Positions 8,003-17,622 of a stretch of DNA of 64,000 bases are shown in pieces. A model generated the notes under the pieces. It was not told the DNA's origin, did no database searches, and worked only from the letters and a program-made list of their open reading frames with translations. Location: the NCBI GenBank assembly GCA_963728295.1, contig CAVSKB010000006.1, forward strand, positions 310,001 through 374,000, written 5' to 3'. The position numbers and the translations under genes were made by a program. The number at the start of each line of letters is the position of its first letter. The first letter of the stretch is position 1. The stretch is from DATJKD01 sp963728295 (GTDB lineage: Bacteria; Pseudomonadota; Gammaproteobacteria; Steroidobacterales; Steroidobacteraceae).

Positions 8003-10089
8003 TCACCACATTCCCTTGAGCCGTGCTCCGACATCGATCCGCGCCCCGCGCGTCGCCGAACCCTCAGGCTGATCCTCGTGGCTGACCGGCCAGCTCCGTC
8101 GTTCGAATCGTAAGAGCACCGCCTCGCTCATGAAGCGGCTGCGTGCCGAGGTGACGTACCGGTCGCCGAGCGGCGACTGCTGCGTGACGTAGAACCGCAC
8201 CGGCGCCAGGAGATGCAGGTCGCGCTTTGCGCGGGTCATCGCCACGTACAGCAGCCGGCGTTCCTCGTCGATCGACTCGGCGCGTCCGGTCGCAAACTCG
8301 GATGGAAAGCTGCCGTCCGTGACGTTGAGCACGTACACCGACTCCCACTCCTGCCCCTTCGCCGAGTGCACCGTCGAGAGAACGAGGTAGTCCTCATCGA
8401 GCAGCGGCTCGCCGGACAGATCACCGGTCGCCTGCGGCGGATCGAGCGTCAGCTCGGTCACGAACGCCTCGCGCGTCGCGTACTGCACTGCGATCCGCTC
8501 GAGCTGCTCGAGATCTGCGCGGCGGACGGCCGCGTGCTCGTAGAGCCGATCGAGCTGGGCGTTCATACCAGTTCCGCACCTGCGTGATCTGCCCAGCCCA
8601 GGGCGTCGCGGTTCCGCCGATCGCGACGAGCAGCGCGCTCAGGGCCGACCAGGCCTCGTGAGCGGCGGTCGGCACCGGCAGCTGCGACAGCGCGTCGAAA
8701 CGGTGTCCGGCGGACTCGAAGGCATCGCAGACGCGCGCCGAGTTCGCCGGCCCCATGCCCGGCAGCAGCTGCAGCACGCGAAACGCCGCGATCCGGTTGC
8801 GCGGATTGTCGGCCAGGCGCAGCACCGCAAGCAGGTCCTTGACGTGCGCCGCCTCGAGAAACTTGAGGCCGCCGTACTTGACGAACGGGATGTTGCGCCG
8901 CATGAGCTCCAGCTCGAGCAGGTCGCTGTGATCTGCCGCGCGAAAGAGCACCGCCTGGCGCCGCAGGTCCACGCCGCGCTCGCGCGCGATCGAGCACCTG
9001 CTCGATCACGTAACCCGCCTGTGCCTGGTCGTCCTGCACCACCACGTATGCCGGTCGCGGACCAGCTCCGCACGCGCTGCGCAGGTCCTTGCGGTACTGC
9101 GGTCCGGCTTCCGCCATCAGCGCATTGGCCGCATCCAGCACGGGCTGGGTCGAGCGGTAGTTCTGCTCGAGCGTCACGATGCGCGCGTGCGGATCGAACC
9201 GGTGAGGAAACTCGCGGATGTTCTCGACCGTCGCCGCGCGGAAAGAGTAGATCGCCTGCGCGTCGTCACCCACGACCGTGACGCCCGCGCCATCGGGCCT
9301 CAGCGCCGCCAGGATCCCGGCCTGCAGACGGTTCGTGTCCTGGTACTCGTCGACGAGCACGTGGTCGAAGCGCGCCCCGATTCCAGCCGCGATGTCGGGC
9401 TCGGCCATCATCAGCTGCCAGTAGAGCAGCAGGTCGTCGTAGTCGAGGAGCTGCTGCGCGAGCTTGGCGTCGACGTACTCGCGGCAGAGCGCCGTGAGCG
9501 CGTCCTCCCACTCGAGGCACCAGGGAAACAGGAGCTCCAGCGTGCGGCGCAGCGGCAATTGCGCGTTGACGCGATGCGAGTAGATCGCGAGGCAGGTGTC
9601 CTTGCGCGGAAAACGCTTCTCGGTCTTCGACAGGCCAAGCCGCTGCCGCACGACGTCCATCAGGTCGGCGGCATCGGTGCGGTCGAGAACGTTGAAGCCC
9701 GGATCGAGGCCGAGTCGCTCGGCGTGCAGGCGGATCAGGCGATTGCCGATCGCGTGAAACGTCCCGGACCAGGGCAGACGCAGCGCCGTCGGTAAGGCTC
9801 GTCCCGTCCGGCCGCGCGCCACCGTCGAGGCGACGGCCTGTTGCGCCCGACGCGTCATCTCGAGCGCGGCGCGGCGGGTAAACGTCAGGAGCAGCACGCG
9901 CTCGGCGGGCACGCCCGCGAGAAGCAGGTGTGCGACGCGGTGCGCCAGGGTGCTCGTCTTGCCGGTGCCGGCGCCCGCGATGACGAGCAGCGGCCCAGCC
10001 GTCACCCCGCCCCCGGATTTCATCTCGCCGTACCGGACCGCCTCGCGCTGGGCCGGGTTTAGCGAATCGAGGTCGTGGGAGGCGAGCAT
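8003..10089 (-). CDS. UvrD/Rep-family DNA helicase (two frame breaks)
   Basis: Superfamily 1A 3'-5' helicase of about 695 residues after frame correction. Motifs in order: Q-motif region LNPAQREAV, Walker A AGAGTGKT (residues 38-45), LLTFTRRAALEM, Walker B VDEYQDTN, GDDAQAIYSFR, QNYRST, the ADNPRN and LPGMGP region, STVHSAKGQEW, and the final VAMTRAKRDLHL motif. The frame shifts at about 8990 and 8572, each consistent with one extra base (in a CGCGCG run and a CCC run). Homology continues seamlessly in the new frame. It belongs to the shorter ATP-dependent helicase group rather than classical UvrD. It converges on the RRM gene and diverges from the DUF6524 gene. Confidence 0.9.
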
Positions 10090-10194
10090 TTGCGCTGCAC
10101 TATAGGTCGCGCCTGTATGGATATCCAGTACGTCGGGGCGTTGACGAGCAGCGTTAAGATCGGCGCCGGCGGTCAGCGCGAGGCGGTGCGAGCG

Positions 10195-10608
10195 ATGGAT
10201 GAATTCAGATTGACGGGGCTGCTCTGGCGCCTCGCATTTGCAGTGGCACTGGTCTTCGTCACTTTCAATCCGACGGGACACTCCTACTATCACTGGCTCG
10301 CGGACGGCTTTCCGAGCATCCAGCCGCTCGAGGCGGTTGCCGGCGTCCTGCTGCTGATCCTGTGGATCTTCTTCATCCGGTCGACCCTGATGGCGCTCGG
10401 GGCGCTCGGGCTCGTGCTGCTGCTCGCGCTGTTCGGCACGATCGTCTGGTGGGTGGTGAGCCAGGGCTGGCTCGATCCGGCGAATCAGCGCGCGATGGCG
10501 TGGGTCGTGCTCGCGCTGCTCGGCGTGACCTTGGGGCTGGGCATGTCCTGGGCGCATATCCGGCGACGCGCGTCGGGCCAGGCCTCGGTCGATCGCGTGG
10601 ACAACTAG
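10195..10608 (+). CDS. DUF6524-type small membrane protein
   Basis: 137 residues with four predicted membrane segments (about 10-25, 42-62, 65-88 and 98-120). The NPTGHSYYHW region after the first helix and the overall layout match what I recall of the DUF6524 family; that assignment is from memory. Function unknown. The ATG at 10195 is chosen because the open frame upstream is not hydrophobic and lacks similarity. It diverges from the helicase gene. Confidence 0.75.
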   Translation: MDEFRLTGLLWRLAFAVALVFVTFNPTGHSYYHWLADGFPSIQPLEAVAGVLLLILWIFFIRSTLMALGALGLVLLLALFGTIVWWVVSQGWLDPANQRAMAWVVLALLGVTLGLGMSWAHIRRRASGQASVDRVDN

Positions 10609-10620
10609 CGGCGTCTCTGG

Positions 10621-12063
10621 TCAGTCGGTCACGATGCCAGCGCCGCGCAGCGTATCGAGGTCGGGCACCCAGATGTCCTTGGGCGGCACCGCGTTGCTCG
10701 CGAGAAGAAACTCCGGGTCGATTCCGCGGTACAGCATGTAGGCGTTGAACTCGCGGTTGCCGTCACCGATGCCGGTCGCCGCCGACCCGGCGTGGAAGCC
10801 GAGTGCGCCGCCGGGGGCAAGAGTGCGGTGCACACCTCCGGCAAAGGCGAGCGTGCAGGCGCTCGAGCATTGCGAGGTCACGCGAGTCGCGAGCTCCCGT
10901 CGCTCGATCTGCTCGGCGATACGGACCGCTTCCCCTACCCATCCGCCCGGGCTCTGCAGCTCGACGGTTTCAGCATCCGGCGCCGCATCGAGCACGCGGA
11001 TGAAATCGCGCGCGATCCCCGCCTGAAACTCGCCGTCGAGACGGATGGTGCGTGTCGGCGCGTCGTAGACGATTTCCCAGGTCGAGCGCGGCAGCGAGCG
11101 CACTGCTCCCTTCGCGTATGCGCCGGTCTGCGGCGCATCGATGAGCACGGTCCACAGCCACAGCGGTCCGAGCAGCAGGAATACGGTCGCCCGGATATCC
11201 CGGATCAGCCAAAGGCGGCAGCCGCGCGGCACGGGCACGGCACGCAGCGACCGGAGCAGGGCGATGCCCGCGGCGGTGAGCGCTACCGTCACGAGCGGGA
11301 TGGTCGCGGCTGCCAGCGTCTCGATGATGAGCGGGGCGTCGGGATCGCCGTCGACACGCACGCGCAGTGCAATCGCCGCAGCGGTCAGGCCGGCCACCGG
11401 CAGAAACACGCGGAGCGCGGTGGCCCTGGCACCCAGTCGGCCACGCTGGATGCGTTCGAGATCAAGCCGCAGGCGACTGGGTGCACGCGTGCGTTCGACC
11501 GCCCAGCGGATCCGGATCGCGCAGGCCTCGAGCAGCAGCAGCGGCGGCATTACCGCCTCGAACAGATGGATGGCGTTCGCGAGCGGCCGCTCGGCCCAGC
11601 GCGCGGGCACGAACACCGTCTCGAGACCCGCGAGCATGAAGTAAGGCAGCACGACGAGGCACGCCGCGGGTACGGCACGCGGCCCGAATGTGCGCCGCAG
11701 CGGGACCGCCAGCAATATCGCGGTGACGAGACCAACCAGCGTGTCCTGCACCGGGAACGACAGCAGCGCAAGCGGGCTGTCCGAATCCAGCAATTCCCAC
11801 GCGCTCGCGGCGCTGGCCAGACCGTTGACCGAGCGGAAGAAGAGCCACGCGAAGACCGGCAATGCCACGAGGCGCGTCAGGGCCGATGTCGTGAGGCCGG
11901 CCGCGCGACGCGGCGCTGGCCAGTGCAGGATCCACACCAGGAGCAGGACCAGCCACCACACACCGGATACGAGGCGCGCGGGAACCACAACGTCCACCAG
12001 GACGAAGCCCAGAAACGCGGCGGTCGTTAGACCTGAGGTTCGTGTCAGCGTGCCCGACTCCAC
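10621..12063 (-). CDS. Polytopic membrane protein with ClpP/SppA-like protease domain
   Basis: 480 residues. The first about 320 contain roughly eight hydrophobic segments. The last about 160, predicted periplasmic, form a ClpP/crotonase-like domain with ELQSPGGWVGEAVRIAEQI, the candidate nucleophile serine in QCSSACTLAF, and a histidine in GALGFH, resembling COG3904-type predicted periplasmic proteases. Substrate unknown. The start is a GTG at 12063 with GGAAG upstream. Activity would need Ser-Lys or Ser-His chemistry that sequence alone does not prove. Confidence 0.75.
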   Translation of the reverse strand: MESGTLTRTSGLTTAAFLGFVLVDVVVPARLVSGVWWLVLLLVWILHWPAPRRAAGLTTSALTRLVALPVFAWLFFRSVNGLASAASAWELLDSDSPLALLSFPVQDTLVGLVTAILLAVPLRRTFGPRAVPAACLVVLPYFMLAGLETVFVPARWAERPLANAIHLFEAVMPPLLLLEACAIRIRWAVERTRAPSRLRLDLERIQRGRLGARATALRVFLPVAGLTAAAIALRVRVDGDPDAPLIIETLAAATIPLVTVALTAAGIALLRSLRAVPVPRGCRLWLIRDIRATVFLLLGPLWLWTVLIDAPQTGAYAKGAVRSLPRSTWEIVYDAPTRTIRLDGEFQAGIARDFIRVLDAAPDAETVELQSPGGWVGEAVRIAEQIERRELATRVTSQCSSACTLAFAGGVHRTLAPGGALGFHAGSAATGIGDGNREFNAYMLYRGIDPEFLLASNAVPPKDIWVPDLDTLRGAGIVTD

Positions 12064-12182
12064 GGCAACAAGCTTCCACGGCTGCGCCGGTTGCGACCGT
12101 GCAGGGGGTCACACAACTGGGAGGGGGCACCGGCCGTGTGCCCGGTCCGCCGACTCGATGCGGGCTTGCGGCTCGCCGGCGG

Positions 12183-13548
12183 TCAGCGGATCAGCTTGAG
12201 CAGGCGCGCCTTGGTGTCGTTGTACGGCGGGTAGCGGATCGGCGCGTCGAACCGGAAGCTGCGCGTCATCACCGGTTTCATGTGGCTGAACGTCTCGAAC
12301 CCGTACCAGCCGCTGTATCGTCCCATGCCGCTCGCGCCCACGCCGCCAAACGGCAGCTCCGGCGAAACCATGAATATCACCGCGTCGTTGATACAGACGG
12401 TACCCGCAGATATCGACTCGCGCGCGGCATCGGCCAGTGCCTCGTCGCGCGTGAAGACGTAGAGCGCGAGCGGTTTCGGGCGGGCCGCCACCATGCGCAT
12501 CGCGGCCTTCATGTCGTCGACCGCGATCACCGGCAGCACCGGGCCGAAGATCTCCTCCTGCATCAGCGCGCTGTCCGGCGGCGGGTCGAGCACGATCGTC
12601 GGCTCGACATAGCGATTCGCGACGTCCATTCGCCCACCGTAGTGGATCCGCTGGCCGGCCAGCAGCTGCTCGAACCTCGCGGCGTGGCGCTCGGTCGCGA
12701 TCCGCCCGTAATCGGGGCTCGCTGCCGCGTCATCGCCGTAGAACTCGCGGATCCGCCGCACCAGCGCGTCGAGCAGCCGCGCGGCCGCCTCGCGCTGCAC
12801 GAGCACGTGATCGGGAGCGACGCAGGTCTGACCGGCGTTCAGGAACTTGCCCCACACGATGCGCGAGGCCGCGACCTCTAGATCGGCATCGCCCGCAACC
12901 AGGCAGGGACACTTGCCGCCGAGCTCGAGCGTGACGGGCGTCAGGTGCCTGGCGGCAGCGGCCATGACGATCCGCGCAACGCGCTCATTGCCCGTATAGA
13001 GGATGTGATCGAAGCGCTGCTCGAGCAGCTCGGTGGTCTCGGCGACGCCGCCTTCAACGACGGCGATGGCCTCGGTATCGAGGTACCGCGGGAGAATCCG
13101 CGCGAGCGCCGCAGAGCGTGTGGCGTGATATCTCGGAGGGCTTGACGACCGCCGCGTTGCCCGCGGCCAGCGCTCCCACCAGCGGTGCGAGCACCATCGA
13201 CAAGGGGTAGTTCCATGGCGCGATGATCAGCACCACGCCCTTCGGCTCCGGCACGATCCGGCTTCGACCCGGCTGTGCCATCATCGGTGTGCGGACACGA
13301 CTGCCGCGCATCCAGCGCGCGAGATGCCGGCGCGCGTACTTCGCTTCCTCGACCACGAAGCTCGTCTCGGACAGAAACGACTCATGGCGGCTCTTGTTGA
13401 GGTCGAGCCGCAAGGCTTCGGCGAAGTCCGCTTCGCGCTCGTCGAGCATCCTCTCGATGGCCGCGAGCTGGGCGCGGCGCCAGGCGAGCGGTCGGGTCCG
13501 GCCGGCGTCGAAGGACGTTCTGACGCGGCGTAGCGTTTGATCGATCAC
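12183..13548 (-). CDS. calB: Coniferyl-aldehyde-type aldehyde dehydrogenase (frame break)
   Basis: NAD(P)-dependent aldehyde dehydrogenase of the coniferyl aldehyde dehydrogenase/class 3-like group, about 454 residues once one extra base at about 13118 is removed. Before the break: APWNYPL and NAAVVKPSE (cofactor binding). After it: ILYTGNERVAR, the glutamate motif VTLELGGKCP, the catalytic cysteine in GQTCVAPD, and EEIFGPVLPV. Between them, codons in the second frame restore a continuous family sequence. The start is likely GTG at 13548. The physiological aldehyde is not determinable; many members oxidise aromatic or medium-chain aldehydes. Confidence 0.88.
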
Positions 13549-13674
13549 GATCAGGCTCCGGCGCGGTGACAGACGGTACGAGCCGCGCAAGACTTGAGAC
13601 GGCGTACGCACGTTAGCACAGGCGGTGCGCCATTGCTGCGTTGCAGCAACCAGCCGGGCATACGAGGAACGCAC

Positions 13675-14229
13675 ATGGTGATAGACGTTCGCGAGATCTT
13701 TCAGGGCCGCGTGATCCGACTTACCGTCGAGCAGGTCCGGTTGCCGAACGGCGCGGTCGCGTCGCTCGAAATAGCACATCACCCCGGTGGCGCAGCGGTC
13801 GTTGCAATCGACGACCAGGACCGCGTCTGCCTGTTGCGACAGTACCGCCATGCCGCGGGTGGCTGGGTGGACGAGTTGCCGGCAGGCAAGCTCGATGACG
13901 GGGAGCCGCCGCTGACGTGCGCAAAACGCGAGCTCGAGGAGGAAGCCGGCATGCGGGCGGCGCATTGGACGCCGCTCGGCTCCTTCCTCACCTCCCCCGG
14001 AGTGCTCACGGAGGTGATACACCTGTTCCTCGCGAGCGGCCTCGTGCCCGTGGCGACCAGACCGGAGGCGCACGAGGTGCTCGAGCCGCGCTGGCTGCCG
14101 TTCGGCGAAGCGCTCGCGCTCGCCTCGTCGGGGCGCCTTGCCGATGGCAAGAGCATCGTCGGGCTGGTCTGGGCGGAACAGGCTCGCCTCGCCGCGGCGG
14201 CCCCGGGTTCTGCCGACGGAATTGCGTGA
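13675..14229 (+). CDS. nudF: Nudix hydrolase, ADP-ribose pyrophosphatase-like
   Basis: 184 residues. A complete Nudix box (G-x5-E-x7-REL-x-EE-x-G-M) occupies residues 71-93, preceded by the WVDELPAG segment typical of ADP-ribose pyrophosphatases. These enzymes hydrolyse ADP-ribose to AMP and ribose 5-phosphate with Mg2+. ATG at 13675 has GAGGAA upstream; a longer open frame exists but its first 27 codons are not family-like. Substrate preference is inferred from the box and flanking motif only. Confidence 0.85.
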   Translation: MVIDVREIFQGRVIRLTVEQVRLPNGAVASLEIAHHPGGAAVVAIDDQDRVCLLRQYRHAAGGWVDELPAGKLDDGEPPLTCAKRELEEEAGMRAAHWTPLGSFLTSPGVLTEVIHLFLASGLVPVATRPEAHEVLEPRWLPFGEALALASSGRLADGKSIVGLVWAEQARLAAAAPGSADGIA

Positions 14230-14302
14230 CGCGACTCTCACTTCCCGTAAGGCGGGACTCGGTAATATCGACGTTGCGTTAGGACACCAGCGGAGCGCTG
14301 GC

Positions 14303-14758
14303 ATGGCAGAGAAACCCCGCATTAAGGACGCGGGAACAGCAACCCGTTCGCGGTCCAGCCGCGACCAGGGACAGTCGCAGCCGAGTGACGCGGATCCGGC
14401 CGCGGGCGCTGACGTCGGCGGGACTGACGCAGTTCCCGGGCAGCTGGCCCACGACGACCGTGGCAACGTCACCTGGGAATGGTCCGACAACCCGGATCTG
14501 CAGGCGGACGACATCCTGGGCGGCACTGCGCGGTTGCGCGCGCTCTTGCCGAAGAACCTCGCGGTCGAGGACGAGAACGACCTCGCGGCGGTTAGCAGGG
14601 ACCCGATTCCCACCCGCAAGACGCCTAAGTCCGGTTACAACCCGTACAACAGCGGCGAGCCGACCAAGCAGACCTGGAAGAAGAAGCGCGACCTGCGTGA
14701 GCTGAACAAGTGGATCGCGCTCAAGAAACGCATGGAAAATAAGTCCGGCGACGAGTAG
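14303..14758 (+). CDS. Conserved hypothetical protein, charged
   Basis: 151 residues, no membrane segment or signal peptide. The N-terminal third is low-complexity and polar. The middle has an acidic stretch after TWEWSDNPDLQADD. The C-terminus is basic, with KTPKSGYNPYNSG and a Lys-rich helix (KKKRDLRELNKW). It has the look of a conserved gammaproteobacterial small protein, possibly nucleic-acid binding through the basic end, but I do not recognise a domain. It starts 73 nt after the Nudix gene and may be cotranscribed. Confidence 0.65.
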   Translation: MAEKPRIKDAGTATRSRSSRDQGQSQPSDADPAAGADVGGTDAVPGQLAHDDRGNVTWEWSDNPDLQADDILGGTARLRALLPKNLAVEDENDLAAVSRDPIPTRKTPKSGYNPYNSGEPTKQTWKKKRDLRELNKWIALKKRMENKSGDE

Positions 14759-14818
14759 CCGGGATTTCCTGACTTCCGGGACGTGGATGGCGCTCGTCGG
14801 CGCCCGGCGGCGGTGCGT

Positions 14819-15365
14819 AGATGCTCGCCGACGCGCGGCCCCGGTAGCTGCTCGCCGACGCGCGGCCGTGGTGTATCCGCAGCCGCTAACCACGATTCGA
14901 CGGATCGTTGCAGAGCGGAAGAGGGCTGCCCCGCACGTCCTGTCGGCGCGCGCCGGATCGCTGCCGGTATCGCGGAATCGTCGAGGCAGCCCTTCGCTAA
15001 GAGTGCCCGCGACGTCCAACTGTGGGCACGGAGGCCTGCTTCGCGGCTGGGATACCACCACGTCCACGCGCCGGCTCGGGACGCTACCGTGGCATCGGCG
15101 AGCCGGCGTTTGGACCGGGTGTCTCGTGGGCCGAAACCACGCCTGAACAATCGCAGGTAGACGTCGCGGACCACTCCGAGGTGATGACTCTGCAACGACT
15201 CCGCGATACCGCCGACGATGCGGTGCGCTCCGACAGCACGTGCGGGGCACTCTCCTCAGCTTTGTAATGTCCGTCGATCGTGGTGACCGGCCCATGAGAT
15301 ACCCGGGCCGAGCGCCGGCGAGCAGCTGCCGTGGCCGAGCGGCGGCGAGCAGCCACCCCGCAGAT
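14819..15365. repeat. Long imperfect inverted repeat in a 623-nt gene-free gap
   Basis: The gap 14759-15381 between two converging genes holds two diverged copies of an element of about 165 bp in opposite orientation (about 14819-14985 and 15197-15365). Best-matching blocks are roughly 80-85% identical by eye. Each copy begins with two tandem units of a 27-nt repeat built on GCTCGCCGNCGCNCGGCC, then CACGAT(T)CGACGGA, then TGCCCCGCACGT and GGTATCGCGGA. About 210 nt lie between the arms. Open frames here differ between copies by non-synonymous changes, so the element is probably non-coding. No terminal duplications or transposase were seen. Confidence 0.6.
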
Positions 15366-15381
15366 GCCCGTCAGCCGCGAC

Positions 15382-16062
15382 TCAGGACCACTGCGCCGCG
15401 TGGCGTAGCTTCGACTGGCTCCCCAGGCGATAGAAACGCCGCAGTTCTGCGAGCAGCGCCTCCGGACGCGCGCGCCGACGGCGCAGGAAACGCTCCTCCA
15501 GCCGGCGGCAGAAGCGCGCCGCGCAGCGATGCGCCTCCTCATAACGAGCTCGTTCCGGCTCCGCCAGCTGCGGCAGAAAGTGCACGGCTTCGAACAGGCG
15601 GTGAAAGAGCTCGGCCGGGAACCTGCCCTCGCGCTGTTCGAGCATCAGACGCAGCGCGCTCGCATACTTGTCGACCTCCGCTTGCAGCTCGAGCTCGAGC
15701 AGTGAGATCTCGCGCGTGCGGTCGGTGTTCCACACCACGTAGTGGAAATGGCTCACGCCCTCGAGCGCCGTGCAGTAGTCGGCGAGGTTGCGCTCGTCGA
15801 GCGCCTGCAGCGGGCAGCGCGCCGCCAGGCGGCGCAGCACCTCCGAGTCCACATACAGGCTGAGCTCGAGCCCGTCGCTGCTTTCGGCCATGAGCAGCTG
15901 CTCGTCGGTAGACGGCGGGTGCGCGCGGCCGGCGAGCTCCGCGGCGCGGCTTGCGTCGGTCACGAGGAAATCGTGCACGTCGTGCAGGGCGGGCGCGTCG
16001 TAAATCCGGGCGAGCAGTCCCTGCAGGCCGCGCAGCAAGACCGCGGGCGCAGGCGTCGTCAA
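15382..16062 (-). CDS. Hypothetical protein, partner of the gene upstream
   Basis: 226 residues, soluble, mostly helical. Conserved-looking features are a LSLYVDSEVL strand, FHYVVWNTDR, and an Arg-rich C-terminus with RFCRRLEERFLRRRR. Residues 1-60 contain HDVHDFLVTDASRAAE. I do not recognise a family; the pattern of a short acidic/aromatic core followed by helices resembles conserved 'unknown' proteins of gammaproteobacteria. Its ATG overlaps the stop of the preceding gene by 4 nt (16059-16062), so the two are translationally coupled and probably act together. Confidence 0.75.
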   Translation of the reverse strand: MTTPAPAVLLRGLQGLLARIYDAPALHDVHDFLVTDASRAAELAGRAHPPSTDEQLLMAESSDGLELSLYVDSEVLRRLAARCPLQALDERNLADYCTALEGVSHFHYVVWNTDRTREISLLELELQAEVDKYASALRLMLEQREGRFPAELFHRLFEAVHFLPQLAEPERARYEEAHRCAARFCRRLEERFLRRRRARPEALLAELRRFYRLGSQSKLRHAAQWS

Positions 16063-16727
16063 TTAGTCGCCCGCTCGATCGACACAGGTGTCGGTATCAC
16101 GCCGAGGCGCAGCAGGATCTCCCGGGCGCGCGGGCTGCCGGTCTTGAGCCAGATCTCGTACTGCCGCAGGACGTCTCGATCGCTGTGCCGATGCGACATC
16201 TCGCTTACTTCGTTCAGGGCATCGACCAGCCGCTGGAACTTCGCGGCGAGCTCGGCAAACACGGCGGCGAGTGCCCGGGCACGGGTGCCGTGCCCGCAGC
16301 TGTCGGCCAGGGTTCCGTACGCGCGGCCGCCCATCGCGATGTGATAGTCGATGTCGACGAGCTTCCGCGCGAAGCTCTGCGCGAAGAAGCCGGCGACGAA
16401 GAGCGAAACGTCACCCAGGCGCTGCAGGGCGCGGCTCCTGTGCTGAGGGGAAGTCGCCGCCGCCGCTTCCGCCAGCATCACTGCGAGCGGCCGCAGCCGC
16501 ACGCCCTCAGGCGTCCGCTCGAACAGCGCCTCGGAGCGCGAGAACATCGTGAGCAAGTTGACGACGTAGTGCTCGGTATGAGCATCCACGCCGACGTGCT
16601 GGCGCGTGAGTGCGTCGTGAACGGAATCGCGGAAGAATTCGCGCAGGCCGCGCACGTCCAGGGCGGCCTCGTCGTCCTGCGCGGCCACCGCCGTTTCGAG
16701 CCGTCGCTCTGCGTTCAGCGACTTCAT
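16059..16727 (-). CDS. Hypothetical helical protein
   Basis: 222 residues from the ATG at 16727 (MKSLNAERRLE), predicted almost entirely alpha-helical, with no signal or membrane anchor. Notable stretches are HTEHYVVNLLTMFSRSEALFE and LGDVSLFVAGFFAQSF, followed by DIDYHIAMGGRAYGTLAD. No domain recognised. It is the first gene of a two-gene leftward unit with the 226-residue protein. The open frame extends upstream to 16781, but the residues there look unlike coding sequence. Confidence 0.75.
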   Translation of the reverse strand: MKSLNAERRLETAVAAQDDEAALDVRGLREFFRDSVHDALTRQHVGVDAHTEHYVVNLLTMFSRSEALFERTPEGVRLRPLAVMLAEAAAATSPQHRSRALQRLGDVSLFVAGFFAQSFARKLVDIDYHIAMGGRAYGTLADSCGHGTRARALAAVFAELAAKFQRLVDALNEVSEMSHRHSDRDVLRQYEIWLKTGSPRAREILLRLGVIPTPVSIERATN

Positions 16728-16863
16728 GGGCTGAAAATAACCAAGGCGCCGTGCGTCGACAAGCGGACGAGTGCGACACAATCCACGAAACGTGTCGGAA
16801 ACCGCGCACAGATCGCGTCGGACGGCGCCGCCCCTTCTGTCGCCCGGCCGCCCCGCATCGATA

Positions 16864-17550
16864 TCACAGGGCGCTCAGCACCGCGTCGAGCTCCGCCAGC
16901 GAGCGGATGTGAAATTCGGGAACGGCGGTCGCCGCCGGCCACGGCGCGCCGCCGCGGTTGAGCCACACCGGGCGCAGACCGGCGCTTCGCGCCCCTTCGA
17001 TGTCTGCGTCCGGATCGTCGCCCACGTGCAGGACCCGCGCGGCCTCGAGTCCCGCCTCGTCGATGAGCCGGCGGAAGATCCGCGGGTCGGGTTTGAGGCA
17101 TCCGGCGTCGCGCGCCGAGAGGCTGCGCTCGAAGAACTCCGCGAGCCCGATCGCGGCCAGATCCGCATTGCCGTTGCTGATCGCGAACAGCCGCCAGCGC
17201 GGCCGCAGGGTCGTGAGCGCAGGGAGGACGTCGTCGTACAGGACGACCTCATTGCGCGCGCGATAGAAGACCTCGAAGGCCTGCTGCGCCATGCTCTCCG
17301 GATAATCGGCTTCGCGTGCCAGGCGGCGCAGCATCTCGAGCCGCAGCCACGTGAAGTCGTGAAGCATGGCGGGCTCCTCGAGCATCAGCCGCGAGCGCAG
17401 CTCGCGCATCGACGCGACGGTGTGTCGCTCGAGCACGCGCGGATAGGCCTCCGCCAGGAAGTCCGCGAGCATCTGCTCCGCACGCACGATCACCGGCCCC
17501 ACGTCCCACAGCGTGTTGTCGAGGTCGAAGATCAGCGCATCGATCGGCAT
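16864..17550 (-). CDS. HAD-superfamily hydrolase
   Basis: 228 residues. Motif I is DLDNTLWD (residues 9-16), whose two aspartates are the nucleophile and acid/base. Motif II is the serine in FAISNGN, motif III the lysine in GCLKPDPRIF, and motif IV GDDPDADIEGA. The helical cap lies between motifs I and II (subfamily IA). Resembles YigB/YjjG-type phosphatases acting on small phosphorylated metabolites such as FMN or nucleotides. Divergent from avtA, with 72 nt between the starts. Confidence 0.9.
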   Translation of the reverse strand: MPIDALIFDLDNTLWDVGPVIVRAEQMLADFLAEAYPRVLERHTVASMRELRSRLMLEEPAMLHDFTWLRLEMLRRLAREADYPESMAQQAFEVFYRARNEVVLYDDVLPALTTLRPRWRLFAISNGNADLAAIGLAEFFERSLSARDAGCLKPDPRIFRRLIDEAGLEAARVLHVGDDPDADIEGARSAGLRPVWLNRGGAPWPAATAVPEFHIRSLAELDAVLSAL

Positions 17551-17622
17551 AGGCGCTCCGGCTGCGCGGATCGTGGCATAGTCGCATCGCCGCCGCACGT
17601 CGCGCGGCTCGTGGATCGCCGC

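Noticed and set aside
14819..15365. Inverted repeat as a retron msr/msd or a transposon end pair
   Set aside because: No reverse transcriptase or transposase gene lies nearby and no target-site duplication was seen.
14783..15542. Short open frames inside the long inverted repeat
   Set aside because: The two repeat copies differ mainly at non-synonymous positions when read in matching frames, and the peptides are Arg/Ala low-complexity.
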